Below, in pieces: positions 1 through 11,100 of a DNA stretch of 64,000 bases. Position 1 is the first letter of the stretch, and each line of letters opens with the position of its first letter. The translations under genes and the position numbers were made by a program. The notes under the pieces are model-generated. The model had not been told where the DNA came from and did no database searches. It worked only from the letters and a program-made list of their open reading frames with translations. This DNA is from Ashinkailepas kermadecensis (taxonomy: Eukaryota > Arthropoda > Thecostraca > Neolepadidae): positions 1 to 64,000 of the forward strand of contig JAOTOM010002905.1 in assembly GCA_034440615.1 (NCBI GenBank), read 5' to 3'.

Positions 1-1289
1 CATCCCGGTACCCTTTCATATCCTTCAGGACTTGACTGTACCCCTTCGCCACCCTGCCACTAACCGGCTAGCGTCCACCCCGCCACCCTGACGCCTTCCC
101 AACACTTTGGCCCCCGACCCCTGTCCCACCCATCCGGCCGGTCAAAATCGAGGCCAAATCCCAAGGCCACCTCAGCCGCCCTACGGACTATCCGCAAGCA
201 CACGGCGACCGTCTCCTGTCAGACCGACCCTCCCACCAACTCCTGTCCTATACACCCAAACCCATCCCAAAACCTGACCCCCGGACCTTGTCCGGACCCC
301 CTAGTTTGGTACCCAGCTGCAAATGTTGGGTGTGTCATTTCTCCTATTCAATCTGAATGCATGTCCTGAATATAAGGACTTGGACACCCTAGCTTGGTGA
401 GCGATCTTCGGCCATCAGTAAATCGGCACTAGATTGCCTTTTCCTCTCAAGAGAGCGCATTTTTCCAATGGGGTGCATAGGATTTCTTTTCGAGGGGCGC
501 CTCTGGCTGAAAAGTCTACTAAGCAGGGGAGGGGGCACTAAAGCCCTTGCGGAGGTCCGCTACCTTCCATGGCCGAAGAGGGCACATGTCCCCAGTGTCC
601 CCTGACCCTGTATCTGCCCAAGAAAGAAATAGCCTACTCCGTGACAATGCGCTTCACTGAGTACCTACTGTGTCAGTTGCTGCAGTCTACCATGCAAATA
701 TATTTCCGTTCCTCACATCTACCCGAGCTAAATTTACAAAATTCATGGCGTCATATCGACAACACCAAAACTACGAAGTCCCTATACAATGGCGCGGGCA
801 AAACTTTCCTGAGGGGATGGCCCGACCGCCAAACAAATGTGAGGAAACGGAGAAAGCTCTGAGCACACAAAGCGCGTCGAAAGTTCAGGGCTTTGCGTGA
901 TGAAAATCATAAAAATTTTCGTTTGAGGTAGTGCATTTTTGGTTGCTAGAGGAAGGCCCGGGTCCTCGCCCCCCCCGGGCTGCGACGTTGCCTTTCACGA
1001 ATTTCCGTGCATGACATATGCATGATTACTCCTTCCACCTGTTCTCGACCCTACGGATATTACGAACAATTATAGTTCCTTCATCTTCCAACAGATGTCT
1101 AAGGCTGCTCATTGCATGCAGGTCTCTGTTCGCCAGTTGGTGTTCGGCACCATGAATCAAAGATACGAAACATTTTATCTAAGTACTGCAGAAAGGCTTA
1201 GGTGCATAAAAAACATATTTAATTTTAGAACCAATTAGCATGAATAAAATAATTATGTGGTAGCCTAAGGCAACCAAATTATTCCAATT
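1..1289. other. Intergenic DNA upstream of cyclin A
   Basis: No coding region is recognised here. The first 300 bases are C-rich on this strand and look like decayed repeat. Bases 290-410 hold one copy of a dispersed repeat that recurs at 21270-21395 and 28966-29090. Short open frames at 569-900 have no recognisable domain or codon pattern and are not called as genes. Confidence 0.6.
290..410 (+). repeat. Dispersed repeat, copy 1
   Basis: Contains TCCGGACCCCCTAGTTTGG, CTCCTATTCAATCTGAATGC and ATATAAGGACTTGGACACCC, colinear with the other two copies. Confidence 0.75.
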
Positions 1290-1536
1290 GCTATCCAAAG
1301 CAACCTGGAAGTCACGTGACTTAAAAAACAACGTTGATTGGTTGATACCGAAGCTACTTCCAGTGCGTGCAATTCAAATTCCCTGGAACTCCATTGATCT
1401 TTGGTTGAATCGCCGCAAATTTTCAAAGATTCTTCTTTCCACCAGTTCTCGTTTCTCCCATAAGATGAGATTGGAACGTCTCGGTGTGTGAAAGTTGTTG
1501 CAGATTGCTGAGCTGCGTCCTTTGGTTTTTTTAAAG
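1290..1536 (+). promoter_or_regulatory. Candidate cyclin A promoter and 5' UTR exon
   Basis: The block holds a palindromic E-box (GTCACGTGAC, near 1312), an inverted CCAAT box (GATTGGTTGAT, near 1335) and CHR-like elements (TTCAAA near 1374, TTTCAAAG near 1423). NF-Y and CHR sites are the usual signals of cell-cycle cyclin promoters in animals. A good 5' splice site (AAAG then GTAAGAAA) lies at 1536/1537. It could join a non-coding first exon to the acceptor at 4100. The transcription start cannot be placed and the link to the gene is inferred from position and motif content. Confidence 0.4.
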
Positions 1537-1574
1537 GTAAGAAATTTACCTCGCTTGCGCTCCGATGCTCCTGG

Positions 1575-2060
1575 TTCCCGAAATCTTGCGTAAGTAGGTA
1601 CCTACCTGGAACCTACCTAGAAGGTAAGTAGGTGGTTACCTAGGTAGTGAAGCGGCCCCGTGTAGGTATGGTGGTGTGCACCACAGTATATACCTAGGCA
1701 GGTATGCAGTGGTGAATGCTGGGGTGCAGGTTAAGGCCAGTTCATATATTGAAGTGGTTACAGTCAGGGTTGATGAAATGGACTGTTCATGTTCCTGTTT
1801 TCACATTCAGAAGTGTCCTCTCCCAAAAATTATCCTCATTTTCCCATTTGCAGGTTGAAGGGTGTTGTCTGGCAACTATCTAGGTAGGTACCTACCTAGG
1901 TAACTGCTCTATAGTGCTCAATATTCATTGGAAAGTGCAAGCTGGGATTCTGAAGTCATTGAAGATTTGAAGAATAATACCCTTTCCATGTTTGATTACC
2001 CAAATATGACCCCTCTACATGCATGACTATCTATTACCTACCTACCTACCTACCTGCAAA
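1575..2060. repeat. Scattered ACCTAGGTAGGT microsatellite tracts
   Basis: Short tracts of CCTA/TAGG recur at 1592-1655, 1690-1705, 1878-1905 and 2035-2057, and again at 15498-15515 (CTACCTAGGTAGGTAC). They lie in the putative first intron of cyclin A. No function is evident. Confidence 0.7.
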
Positions 2061-3343
2061 GCACAACTCTGAGCCTGGTTACAGTGGCCTATAGCAGTGG
2101 CTAAGTGTCAAATGTAACCTTTCAACCATACTTTAGTGAGAATAAAATTATGCTAATGTGGTATGCTACAAATATAAATATGCCTAGGTATTTGTATTGG
2201 ATTGGTGCACCTTTGTGTGCATGAAAATTTACTCTTGGTGTGCTCAAATGACCAGTCAGACTGCAAAGTCTGGCAAATGGCTGGATGAGGAGTATCAGTA
2301 GCTGATGGGAAAATACACACTGAAATGCACAGAGAGGGCAAAAATCTGCACCAGGGAGATTGCATACATTCATCAAATGCAAATAACATAAGGTTAGACA
2401 TTCAAGAGGCTTAAGGCCACCTGGCCACCTGTCCTCACCAAGGATATCTTGTTGAAAGTGCCATGCTTTGCAGTCTGGATGATCAGGCTGGCACAACATT
2501 CCCAATTATCTACCTGCCTAGCACTTTGCCAACTTGTTGATGCCTGCTAGTTTTGCAGTTTAAGCTGTGTAATGTTTTTATGAGTGCATAATGCTAAAGT
2601 TAATATATCCTCACTGACCACTTAAAAGTAATAGACAGTTTGCTCATGTAGGTAGATATGGAAGTTGGTACTAACACAGGCTTATTTTTGTACTGTCCAG
2701 GTCTGAGTCAGTTCTAAGGGCCTACAAGCATCAGTAATGATTAAAGCTGCTCAATTTCAGTTGATTGTTGTTACTTACAAAGTGAGCAAGCACAATTATT
2801 TTCCAGATTGCAGACTAGGGTAATATTGATGTGGTCCTGTCAGTGTAAGACATACAATCTGTCAGTGTGGTGCACTCACCTTAGTGTGAACTGAGAAACC
2901 ATAGCAGTCTGCCCAGCACACCAATGATAGCAGGATTCACCCTGGTGCATCCCTTATTCAACAATTTACTGCAAGCTTGGGTGCACCCCTGCTCAAGTTG
3001 TTTTTCTTCCTGCTCTCAGTATGAGCTCTTGCCAGCTGCAGTACAAATTTATGCTGGTAGCTGTGTACTATTGGCCCTTCTTCCATACTTTGCTGACTGT
3101 ATTGATTGGGATAGAATAGGTACACAGATTGATCTGCAGCCATTTGTCTGAATTGTGATACCCCTTTGAATATTTAACTGCAACATTGTGGAAAAATTGT
3201 TTATTTTTATAGCAATGTTCCCAATTTAATTTATATAGAAGATGAAATAGATAAATGAGTTCTCAGGGAATGCTTATCTCCTCTGTGTAAAGGCCATGAC
3301 TGATGGAAGAATACAGTGAAAACTGATCCTAACTTGGCTCTAG

Positions 3344-3347
<4 letters not shown>

Positions 3348-3418
<71 letters not shown>

Positions 3419-3422
3419 ATGT
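3348..3422. repeat. (TA)n/(GT)n microsatellite
   Basis: About 57 bases of alternating TA are followed by GT repeats, inside the first cyclin A intron. The small frames reading repeated YI are artefacts of it. Confidence 0.95.
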
Positions 3423-4136
3423 GTATAATGTATGTAACATGCATACCTATAATGTATAACATTTCCTATTCTTGAGATGATCATCTCCTATCCTGCCCTT
3501 ATCCTAGTTGTTGTCATTGCAGTTTAGCACTAGCACAAGGTAAGTTAATCACTGTTGTTCTGTTGTTTAAAAAACTTATGTTCTGGATGTAAAAGATCCA
3601 GAAACAGCCTATTTTTCCAACCCTGATCACAGATCTTGGAATGCATGTCAACTTGAGAGAAAGGAAGCTCAAAACACTTGGTCAAATCATGCAGGCAACA
3701 TGCATCCTGAATACCTGCAAGTAACTACCAATGTGAAGGTCTGGAACTTCGCCATGTGAAAATAGTTTTTTTTAAAAACAGATTTGTCTTTGAGGGAAGT
3801 TTTGAACTTAACTGGCATGTTTTATGTTTATTTACATATTCAGTTATTTCACCAAGCTGCAAAAATAGCACTGATGAGGTACCAGCACAACAAATTGTCA
3901 GTAAGAAGTTATGTGGCATATCACATGGCAAAGACTGGGTGGTGAACAATATACAGAATTTTGTGTACCACCCAACCCAAGTTATGCACTGCCAATTTGA
4001 CAAAATGTGTCATTCAATCAAGTTAATCCTAGTCGATTATTTTCTCTGTTTCGATGTGCCCTAAGTCCAAATAATCAATCAACTCTCTGTTTTGCTTCAG
4101 GTGGCTACTTCTCCATCATACAGTCTCCAGATCACC

Positions 4137-5120
4137 ATGGCCGGCAAGGATATTGGCAACAACCGCATCGCAGATCTCATGCAGGGCAATCCGTTGGATT
4201 TCGGCGGTATCGGTATCTCCAGCTGGCGTACGGGGAGCGAGCCGCAAGCCGGCTACAGACTTCCGTCGCTCGGCTTCCAAGTGTACGAAGACGTTGCAAA
4301 CCAGCCACTGCCAGAGAAGCGACTTCGGGCCAAGGTCTTCAACGACGAAAACCGCGCGCCCGACCCGAGACTGCGCACCAAGATGCTCGGCGAGGCGTGC
4401 GCCGACGTTTTTGTGGTCCGCGGCGATGAGAACTGTCCGCCGGTCAGCACCAGAAGCCGGGCCAAGCCGGCCGGCCAGGCAACAGCCGGAGGGCTGGGCT
4501 GGGTGTACCAGGACGGCCGTCCGGCGGCGGACACGCTCACCGCCGCGACGGCGGCCAGTTTTCAGGTTTTCGACGAGAACAAGCCGCAGGCCAAGACGTT
4601 CAGCCAGGCCGTCACCGGTGCTGCACACATGCAGGACGAGAACAGAGCCAAGTCGAAGCCGTTCGGCCCGGTTGTCACGGACGTTTTCCAAGTGCTCGAC
4701 GAGAACGTGGCCGGGCCGAGGTCGCTCGCCGTACGCGCCGACCAGGCGACGGCGCGTCCGTCGCGCGCGCAGCAGCGCAAACAGAAGCTGAAGCAGCGTC
4801 CTCTGCAGGAGCTGCAGAACACGAAGCGGGCGACGCTGCAGTCGGTGGCGGCGCCGCTGCAGGATGCGGCCGCCCGGCTGCCGGCCGTGTGCGAGGAGCC
4901 GCCGCCGGCCGGCGACTCGGACAAGGAGAACGCCAGTCCGCCCGAGGTGCACGCCGAGCTGATGTGGCCGGCGCCCATGGACGCCGCCATGTCGTCGCCG
5001 CAGTCGCTGCACACCTCGCTGGACAGCATCACGCTCGGGCCGCGCCGCGGCCGTCTGGACGCGCTCTTCTCGTACGAAGAGTACGCCGCCGACCTGTACC
5101 TTATCATGCGCCAGGCAGAG
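4137..5120 (+). CDS. CycA: Cyclin A coding exon 1 (residues 1-328)
   Basis: The acceptor is TTTGCTTCAG at 4100; bases 4101-4136 are 5' UTR. The exon encodes the disordered regulatory N-terminus. ABBA-like motifs are at FQVYED (47-52) and FQVFDEN (142-148). Related degenerate copies are at 67-72, 92-99, 122-126, 165-169 and 184-190, and a KEN box is at 263-265. The last 18 residues ([18 protein letters not shown]) are the conserved lead-in to the cyclin box. The donor is GAG/GTGAGG in phase 0. The exon end and donor are tandemly duplicated 42 bases downstream. Confidence 0.9.
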
Positions 5121-8100
5121 GTGAGGTCAGCCAGTCTGCACCTTGTCGTATGCCAGGCAGAGGTGAGGTGAGTCGCTCTGCACCTTAGCTTGTGTTGCAT
5201 ATATGTGAATTCTGCCGCTACTGTACCACATTGTGTGTCGGGGAAGAGCGAGCTCAGCTGTCCCCGTACCACGTAAGGGAAGGGAGAGATTAGCTCACCC
5301 TGTATCTGACCATGCATCAGGTAAGCACGAGGCAAACTTGTCTGTAGCTCATTGGTTAAGCATAGGTTTACCCAACCCAAACTTACAAAGAACAGTGAGG
5401 TCCTTTTCGGTGAGCTTCAAGAATGGTAGCTGTGGATGCTCTTCCGTGTGATGGTACCAGGTCTGCCCAGCCATCCTCAGATAGTCGCTTTCCAGACCCT
5501 CGCCCATGCAAGGTGGGGGCAGGGTGTCCAAATTATCCCAGTCGGGTGCCAATATATAAATAAAACAATTTCTTGCTGGAGAGTTTGTGATAGGCAATGG
5601 AAATTGGAATCACGTTCAGCTGATACCTTAACTCGAAACTGGCCCGATTTCCGATGTTGACGACTGTTTTCCTCGGGACTTGGATGCTATATCAATATGA
5701 AATAGTTCTTATGTCCTGAAATTGCCACCTAAAATATCGAATTTGGACACTGGGGGGGGGGGGACGCATGCATATCCCCTACCCTAGGATTTTTTCCCCA
5801 CCACGAAAAGTTTAGCGCGCGCCGGTGCTTGATGCACCTGATCAGGCATTCTTTGTGGACCTTATGGTGAACAAATTTGGAGGTAATTTGCCCCTTGTCC
5901 TATATTTGAAAACATTTCGAGGTTAGGTTAGGTTAGGTTATGATGTCATAAGAGGGAGCATGTCCGGCCGTTCTTCGCCAAAGTCACGAATTATCTGGAA
6001 TTATTCTTGCTTGCTTCCTCCACCCCAAGTGGCTAATGTTCAATGGCATGGTGATTGACAACTCATCTACTTTGTTCACATAGATCATTGGTCAAAACCG
6101 TTCAAGCTCATTGACCAAACTTGACTTTGGATGACCTTTTCAACTTCTGAGTCATTGCGCCACTAATTTGGACCCTGAAACTAAATTTCGGGTCTATATT
6201 TCCTCCGGGTACGAAATGATGTTTTCGGGCACTTTCACTTGAGGCACTTCCAAAATTTTCAAAACGAGGTCAAAACTTCTAAGTCATTTCACTCTTGCAC
6301 TATATGGGTATGCATTTAAAATAGCAAATCGTTCATAACCCAGAATAATTAACAATATTATGTCTGAGCATTGCAAACTGGCATCGGTTATGGTTTTTGT
6401 ACGGATAACGATTAAGCTTGAATATTATTGATTGCTGCAAAATAAGTCGGCCTTTAGCTGACCTGGGAGCTGGGCCAGGAACCCAAGGTATAACAATCGG
6501 TGTCAATAGCGAGATTTCGTCACTTCCAACACGCTGCTTTTGTTGTGTCACTAGTTAGCTTTTTTTCCGTTTCGAGACCCCAGGGGACCGCGCCGCGCGC
6601 CGCCGCTCCTTGCACTAAGAAATGTGACAAAATGCCTTATACGGGTAAGTGTTAACATGTTGAAACGCTCACGGAAATCACTCTTAAAATATATGTATCA
6701 TCAAAGGCAGCTCTAACAATGTAGCCCACGCCTAACCACCACGCACCCCTTCCGGCATCCCACTTGCTGACGCGCGGCGCCCGCCCTTCCTGCCAGTGCG
6801 AGAGGCAGGCGACGTCATATGGTCTCAGCTGCTGAATACATCATAGTCACAATCACCACCACCACACGGGCGCGAATGATCAAAACTGGTCGAGGCGCCC
6901 TAAAGCCCAAATAACTAACTAACCCAAACACCACCACCACCACCACTCGCTGACGTGTTGTGTGTGTCGCCGGCAGCTGAAGCACCGTCCACGCGCCGAC
7001 TTCATGGCACGCCAGCCGGACATCACCGTCACCATGCGCTCCATCCTAGTCGACTGGCTTGTCGAGGTCAACGACGAGTACAAGCTGAACTCTGAGACGC
7101 TGCACCTGGCTGTCAACTACATCGACCGCTTCCTGAGCGTGATGACGGTGGTGCGCGCCAAGCTGCAGCTGGTCGGCACCACCGCCCTGTTCATCGCCTC
7201 GTGAGTGCCGCACACCGAGAGCTGGCCGATTCTCGGCTCGGACACACCGGGTCACCAGTGATCGTACTGTATGGTTGAAGATGTTTGTGTGTGTTATCTG
7301 GCCTGCTTTGTGCACATCGACTGTACTTTTGCTGTTTTGTTTGGCTGGTGCATCCTTGAGCACCAATAGTCAACCAATATTCTGCTCCACTTGTCCACCG
7401 GGCGTGAGCGCTTGGGTTCGCGCTTCATTGACGTTTGACAAGCGTCCAGCAACACATGGACAATTTGGTGATAATTCAGTTTGTCAATCCCATGGTAGTT
7501 TCAAGCATTTGCGTCATATTGTGACTGACAAATACACCCTAAAAGAGGTGTAGTGTAGTGCAGAACGTCAGCCTGACTTAGTAGATAACCAGTCTTCTAT
7601 ATGTATGGAAATGTGTAGATGAAGACTTGCAGGGACACGTTTTAGTCATGCCAGGTTACAGAAGGATAAAGGCAGGATGGATAAAGGAGTGGGTGGGCGT
7701 ATCAATATGTCTGAACGTGTTACAGCATTCCCACTCATTGCTCTGCCTCTTCTTAGTCTTTCCTAAGCATCGTTAGAGGGCGGCGAATGCCGAAATTTCG
7801 CCACTTCATGTCTTTACCTACATCTTTGTTTGCATCTACTAAATGTTAAAATCAGTGTTTCGGTAGTGTTTGATCTCGGAATGGGTAATAGGATATTGAA
7901 ATTCCTCAGGAAACCATGTCACGAAAAATGTTTTCATTCTTACAAGGTCAAGCTGAAGACAAAGGATTACTTATCACAGAACTTTCTTCATTGTCTGTCA
8001 GTAGTGGCACCTATGCTATCAACAACTCTTATTGCATAATGTAGGTAGTCAGCTCATCAGCAGTTACATTACCTGAGGTTGCATTACGAAATGTTGGTGT

Positions 8101-11100
8101 ATCGCTATCTGCAATAATGAGCATGGTATGGTAGTTATGACTGTGATGCTGTTAGAAATATGGAATGAATAGTCCATGAACATGCATAAAGAAGCAGAAT
8201 GCTTTTGGAGATGCTGATTCGGCATTCGGCAAGTGCCATTTTCCGCCATTTTCCGCCATCCGTCCCGCCCATTTTTTTCACGAGAAATTTAAAACTGCAT
8301 CATCTGGATTGAGTTTGTCTACTGCAGTCTGTTCCTTTATTACGCCTCCTTATATGGCTTGTTGGTCGATGACAACACGTCACATCATGCCCCATGGCAT
8401 AGTACCCAGCCCCATAACATTTGCTTGATTGACAGCTGCATTGGTAGACCGATGCCTGGCTGATTAAAGGATGGCTGTACTCGATTGTCCTTTGGAGTTT
8501 CCGTGATGTATTTTGTCTATCATTGCGGAATCTTCTCCGTTACTGCTATGGCCTATTGGTGAGTATCTGGTCTGGTGTGAATTTTCCTGCAGTGTATCTG
8601 CCCTGTTGTGTTTTATCTTAAGTGGGTATCTGCCCTGCCATGTTATCCGTGATGTGTATCTGCCCTGCTGTGTTATCTGTGATGTGTATCTGCCCTGCTG
8701 TGTTATCTGTGATGTGTATCTGCCCTGCCATGATGATATCTGAGATGTGTATCTGCGCCGTCAGCGGTATGACCTGTCGTGTGTGCTCGGCAGGAAGTTC
8801 GAGGAGATTTACCCGCCAACCGTGGCTGAGTTTGTTTACATCACCGACGATACGTACACGGCTAGTCAGCTCAAACGCATGGAGCACGTCATGCTCAAGA
8901 TGCTGGCGTTCGATATGTCTGCGCCCACTGCCAACTGGTTCCTCAACTACCTGCTTGATAATGGTGGTGCTTCCGAGGATACGGTCAGATACCTGGCACA
9001 GGTGAGCGGGTAACAATGGTGGTCAGGGTGGAGCACCTAGCGTTCTGTCTCCTGTCTCCGCCACATCATCCACTGGGATGGTGTGCATAAGGTATCCTAC
9101 ACCAGCATCCAGTTATGGTATGAACCTCCCCACACTGGTATCCGGTTATGGTATTCCTAACATTTCGCACGCTGGTATCTGGTTATGGTATACCTAACGT
9201 TCCCCATACTGGTACGTGGTTGTGGCATGCTCCACGCCCCCACACCGGCACCCAACCAAATACCTAATGTCATATCACACTTGTGCTACTAATATGACAT
9301 AGGGTTATATGAGTGGCAAATTTCCATGAAAGCAGGAGTAAACTAAAGTAAAGTCATGAGTTTTTCATTGCAATGCTGCAGAATGAAATATACAAAATTA
9401 GGCTTTCATGTTCAGCCATGTATGGGGGCAACGTGACACAAGCTGTGTGTGCAACTGAAAGCGTCAACTCATATCACTACCACCATTCCGATTTTCATAG
9501 CATTGGTGCACTGGGTTATCTATGGATCTGATTATGGTGACATTTTTAAGGTGCCATGTCAAAAGGGCCACATGGTACAGGCGGTCGGTGCTTCTTGGCA
9601 TGACTCACCACAGCGAGTTTCTGAGGAATGCGTACTCCTCCCGAGCTTCGTGAAACTTAAGGTTGCGCCTATGGTAGTACATCGAAAAAATCGACTTGAA
9701 ACTTCTTGTTCCTGCTATCCAAAATTGCTGGCGACGCGTATGCCTCCAGCTCAGGTCAGAACATAGTACACATTTTTATTTTTATTTTGTCTTCATATCA
9801 ACCTGTAACATTTAACCACATTGAAAAGAAGAGGCAACTAATACAAGGAAAAACAGATTGAGTCTATTTTGGTCTATGCTGAAGACATGTGTCGATATTT
9901 TCGTGTTCATGACCCCCCCACAAAAAAGAAGTGTATTGTGGCAATCCCCCACCACCACCCCACCAACCCAACACACACTAAATTTCCATTCACTTGTCTG
10001 TTGAATGATATCCCATTGTATAATGCAATCATATGGCGTCACGAAAGTAAAATGTGGTGGGCTGACTGACTTCGAGTTTAAGTTTTGTCTGTGTTTGGAG
10101 CATAGTTTGTATAGGTAGCACTCAGCAGCATTTACCTTATTGAGTAGATTAGTGTCAATGTAAGGTCATAGAGGTCTTTGAGGTCATGTGTGGTGCATTT
10201 ACAAGAATATTTGAGTGGACAACATGTAATGCATAAAAACAGTGGGGAAATCATGAAAGACAATGACCTAAGCAATGCTATGGAGTACATCTTGTTTTCC
10301 AATTGACCTAAGAAGGTAGGATATATTTGAAGTGTTCCATTGCTCCTTTTCCCATTGATATATACTTTATATCTGTGTACAGTTGTTCTCATGACAATTT
10401 AATAACGTTAACAGGTTACTTTGACATAACCTCACATTTTCATTGTCTGGGACTGTATGACCCTTTTAAACTAGGACTATGCAGGTATATGAATCGTATC
10501 AGAATCCTGGATAGCTCTGCAAACCAATTTTTGTAACTTGCGAAGACGTGATGGCGAATAATGTGTGGTCTACATTTGTGATCCGACTTGGAATTTCCAC
10601 GGAGGTGCGGAAACTCAATAATGCACAAACCTAAAATTTGAAAGTGCTGAATATGTTCCGTTTCTGTCGGCAGCACCTAGTCGAGCTGGGGCTGGTGCAG
10701 TACGAGTTGTGCAACCACCACATCAGTTCTGTACAGGCGGCCTCGGCACTCTATCTGGCGCGGCTGACGACCGACCATGAGCCATGGACGGCGCATCTAC
10801 AGACCGTCTCCGGGTGAGTCACCAGCCCCGTACTGGCAGAGCTGATCACGGCGGAGGAGAGGGCTCTGCCGCTCGAGTACTGCCATCTGAGCCGATTAAG
10901 CACCACAACTCTGTGAGCGTATGTCGGGATGGTTTTCGTCCCCGACTTGTGTTGAGGAAACTGATCGCCATCAACCATCCGTCAAATGTAGCCGATGGGA
11001 TGGCCCGTTTTATCTCCGAACTCATCCGTGGTGGTAGCACTGATGCAGGGTATTCACATTTTAACTCGCATTGTGAGAGTAGCCCGACTGATCTTAACCA

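Noticed and set aside
4092..4136. Earlier ATG 4092 as the cyclin A start
   Set aside because: It lies before the acceptor AG at 4099-4100, so it is intronic if that acceptor is used. ATG 4137 has the better context.
4116..5012. 298-codon frame on the minus strand opposite cyclin A exon 1
   Set aside because: It is a shadow of the GC-rich coding exon. The + strand frame has cyclin A features and proper splice sites.
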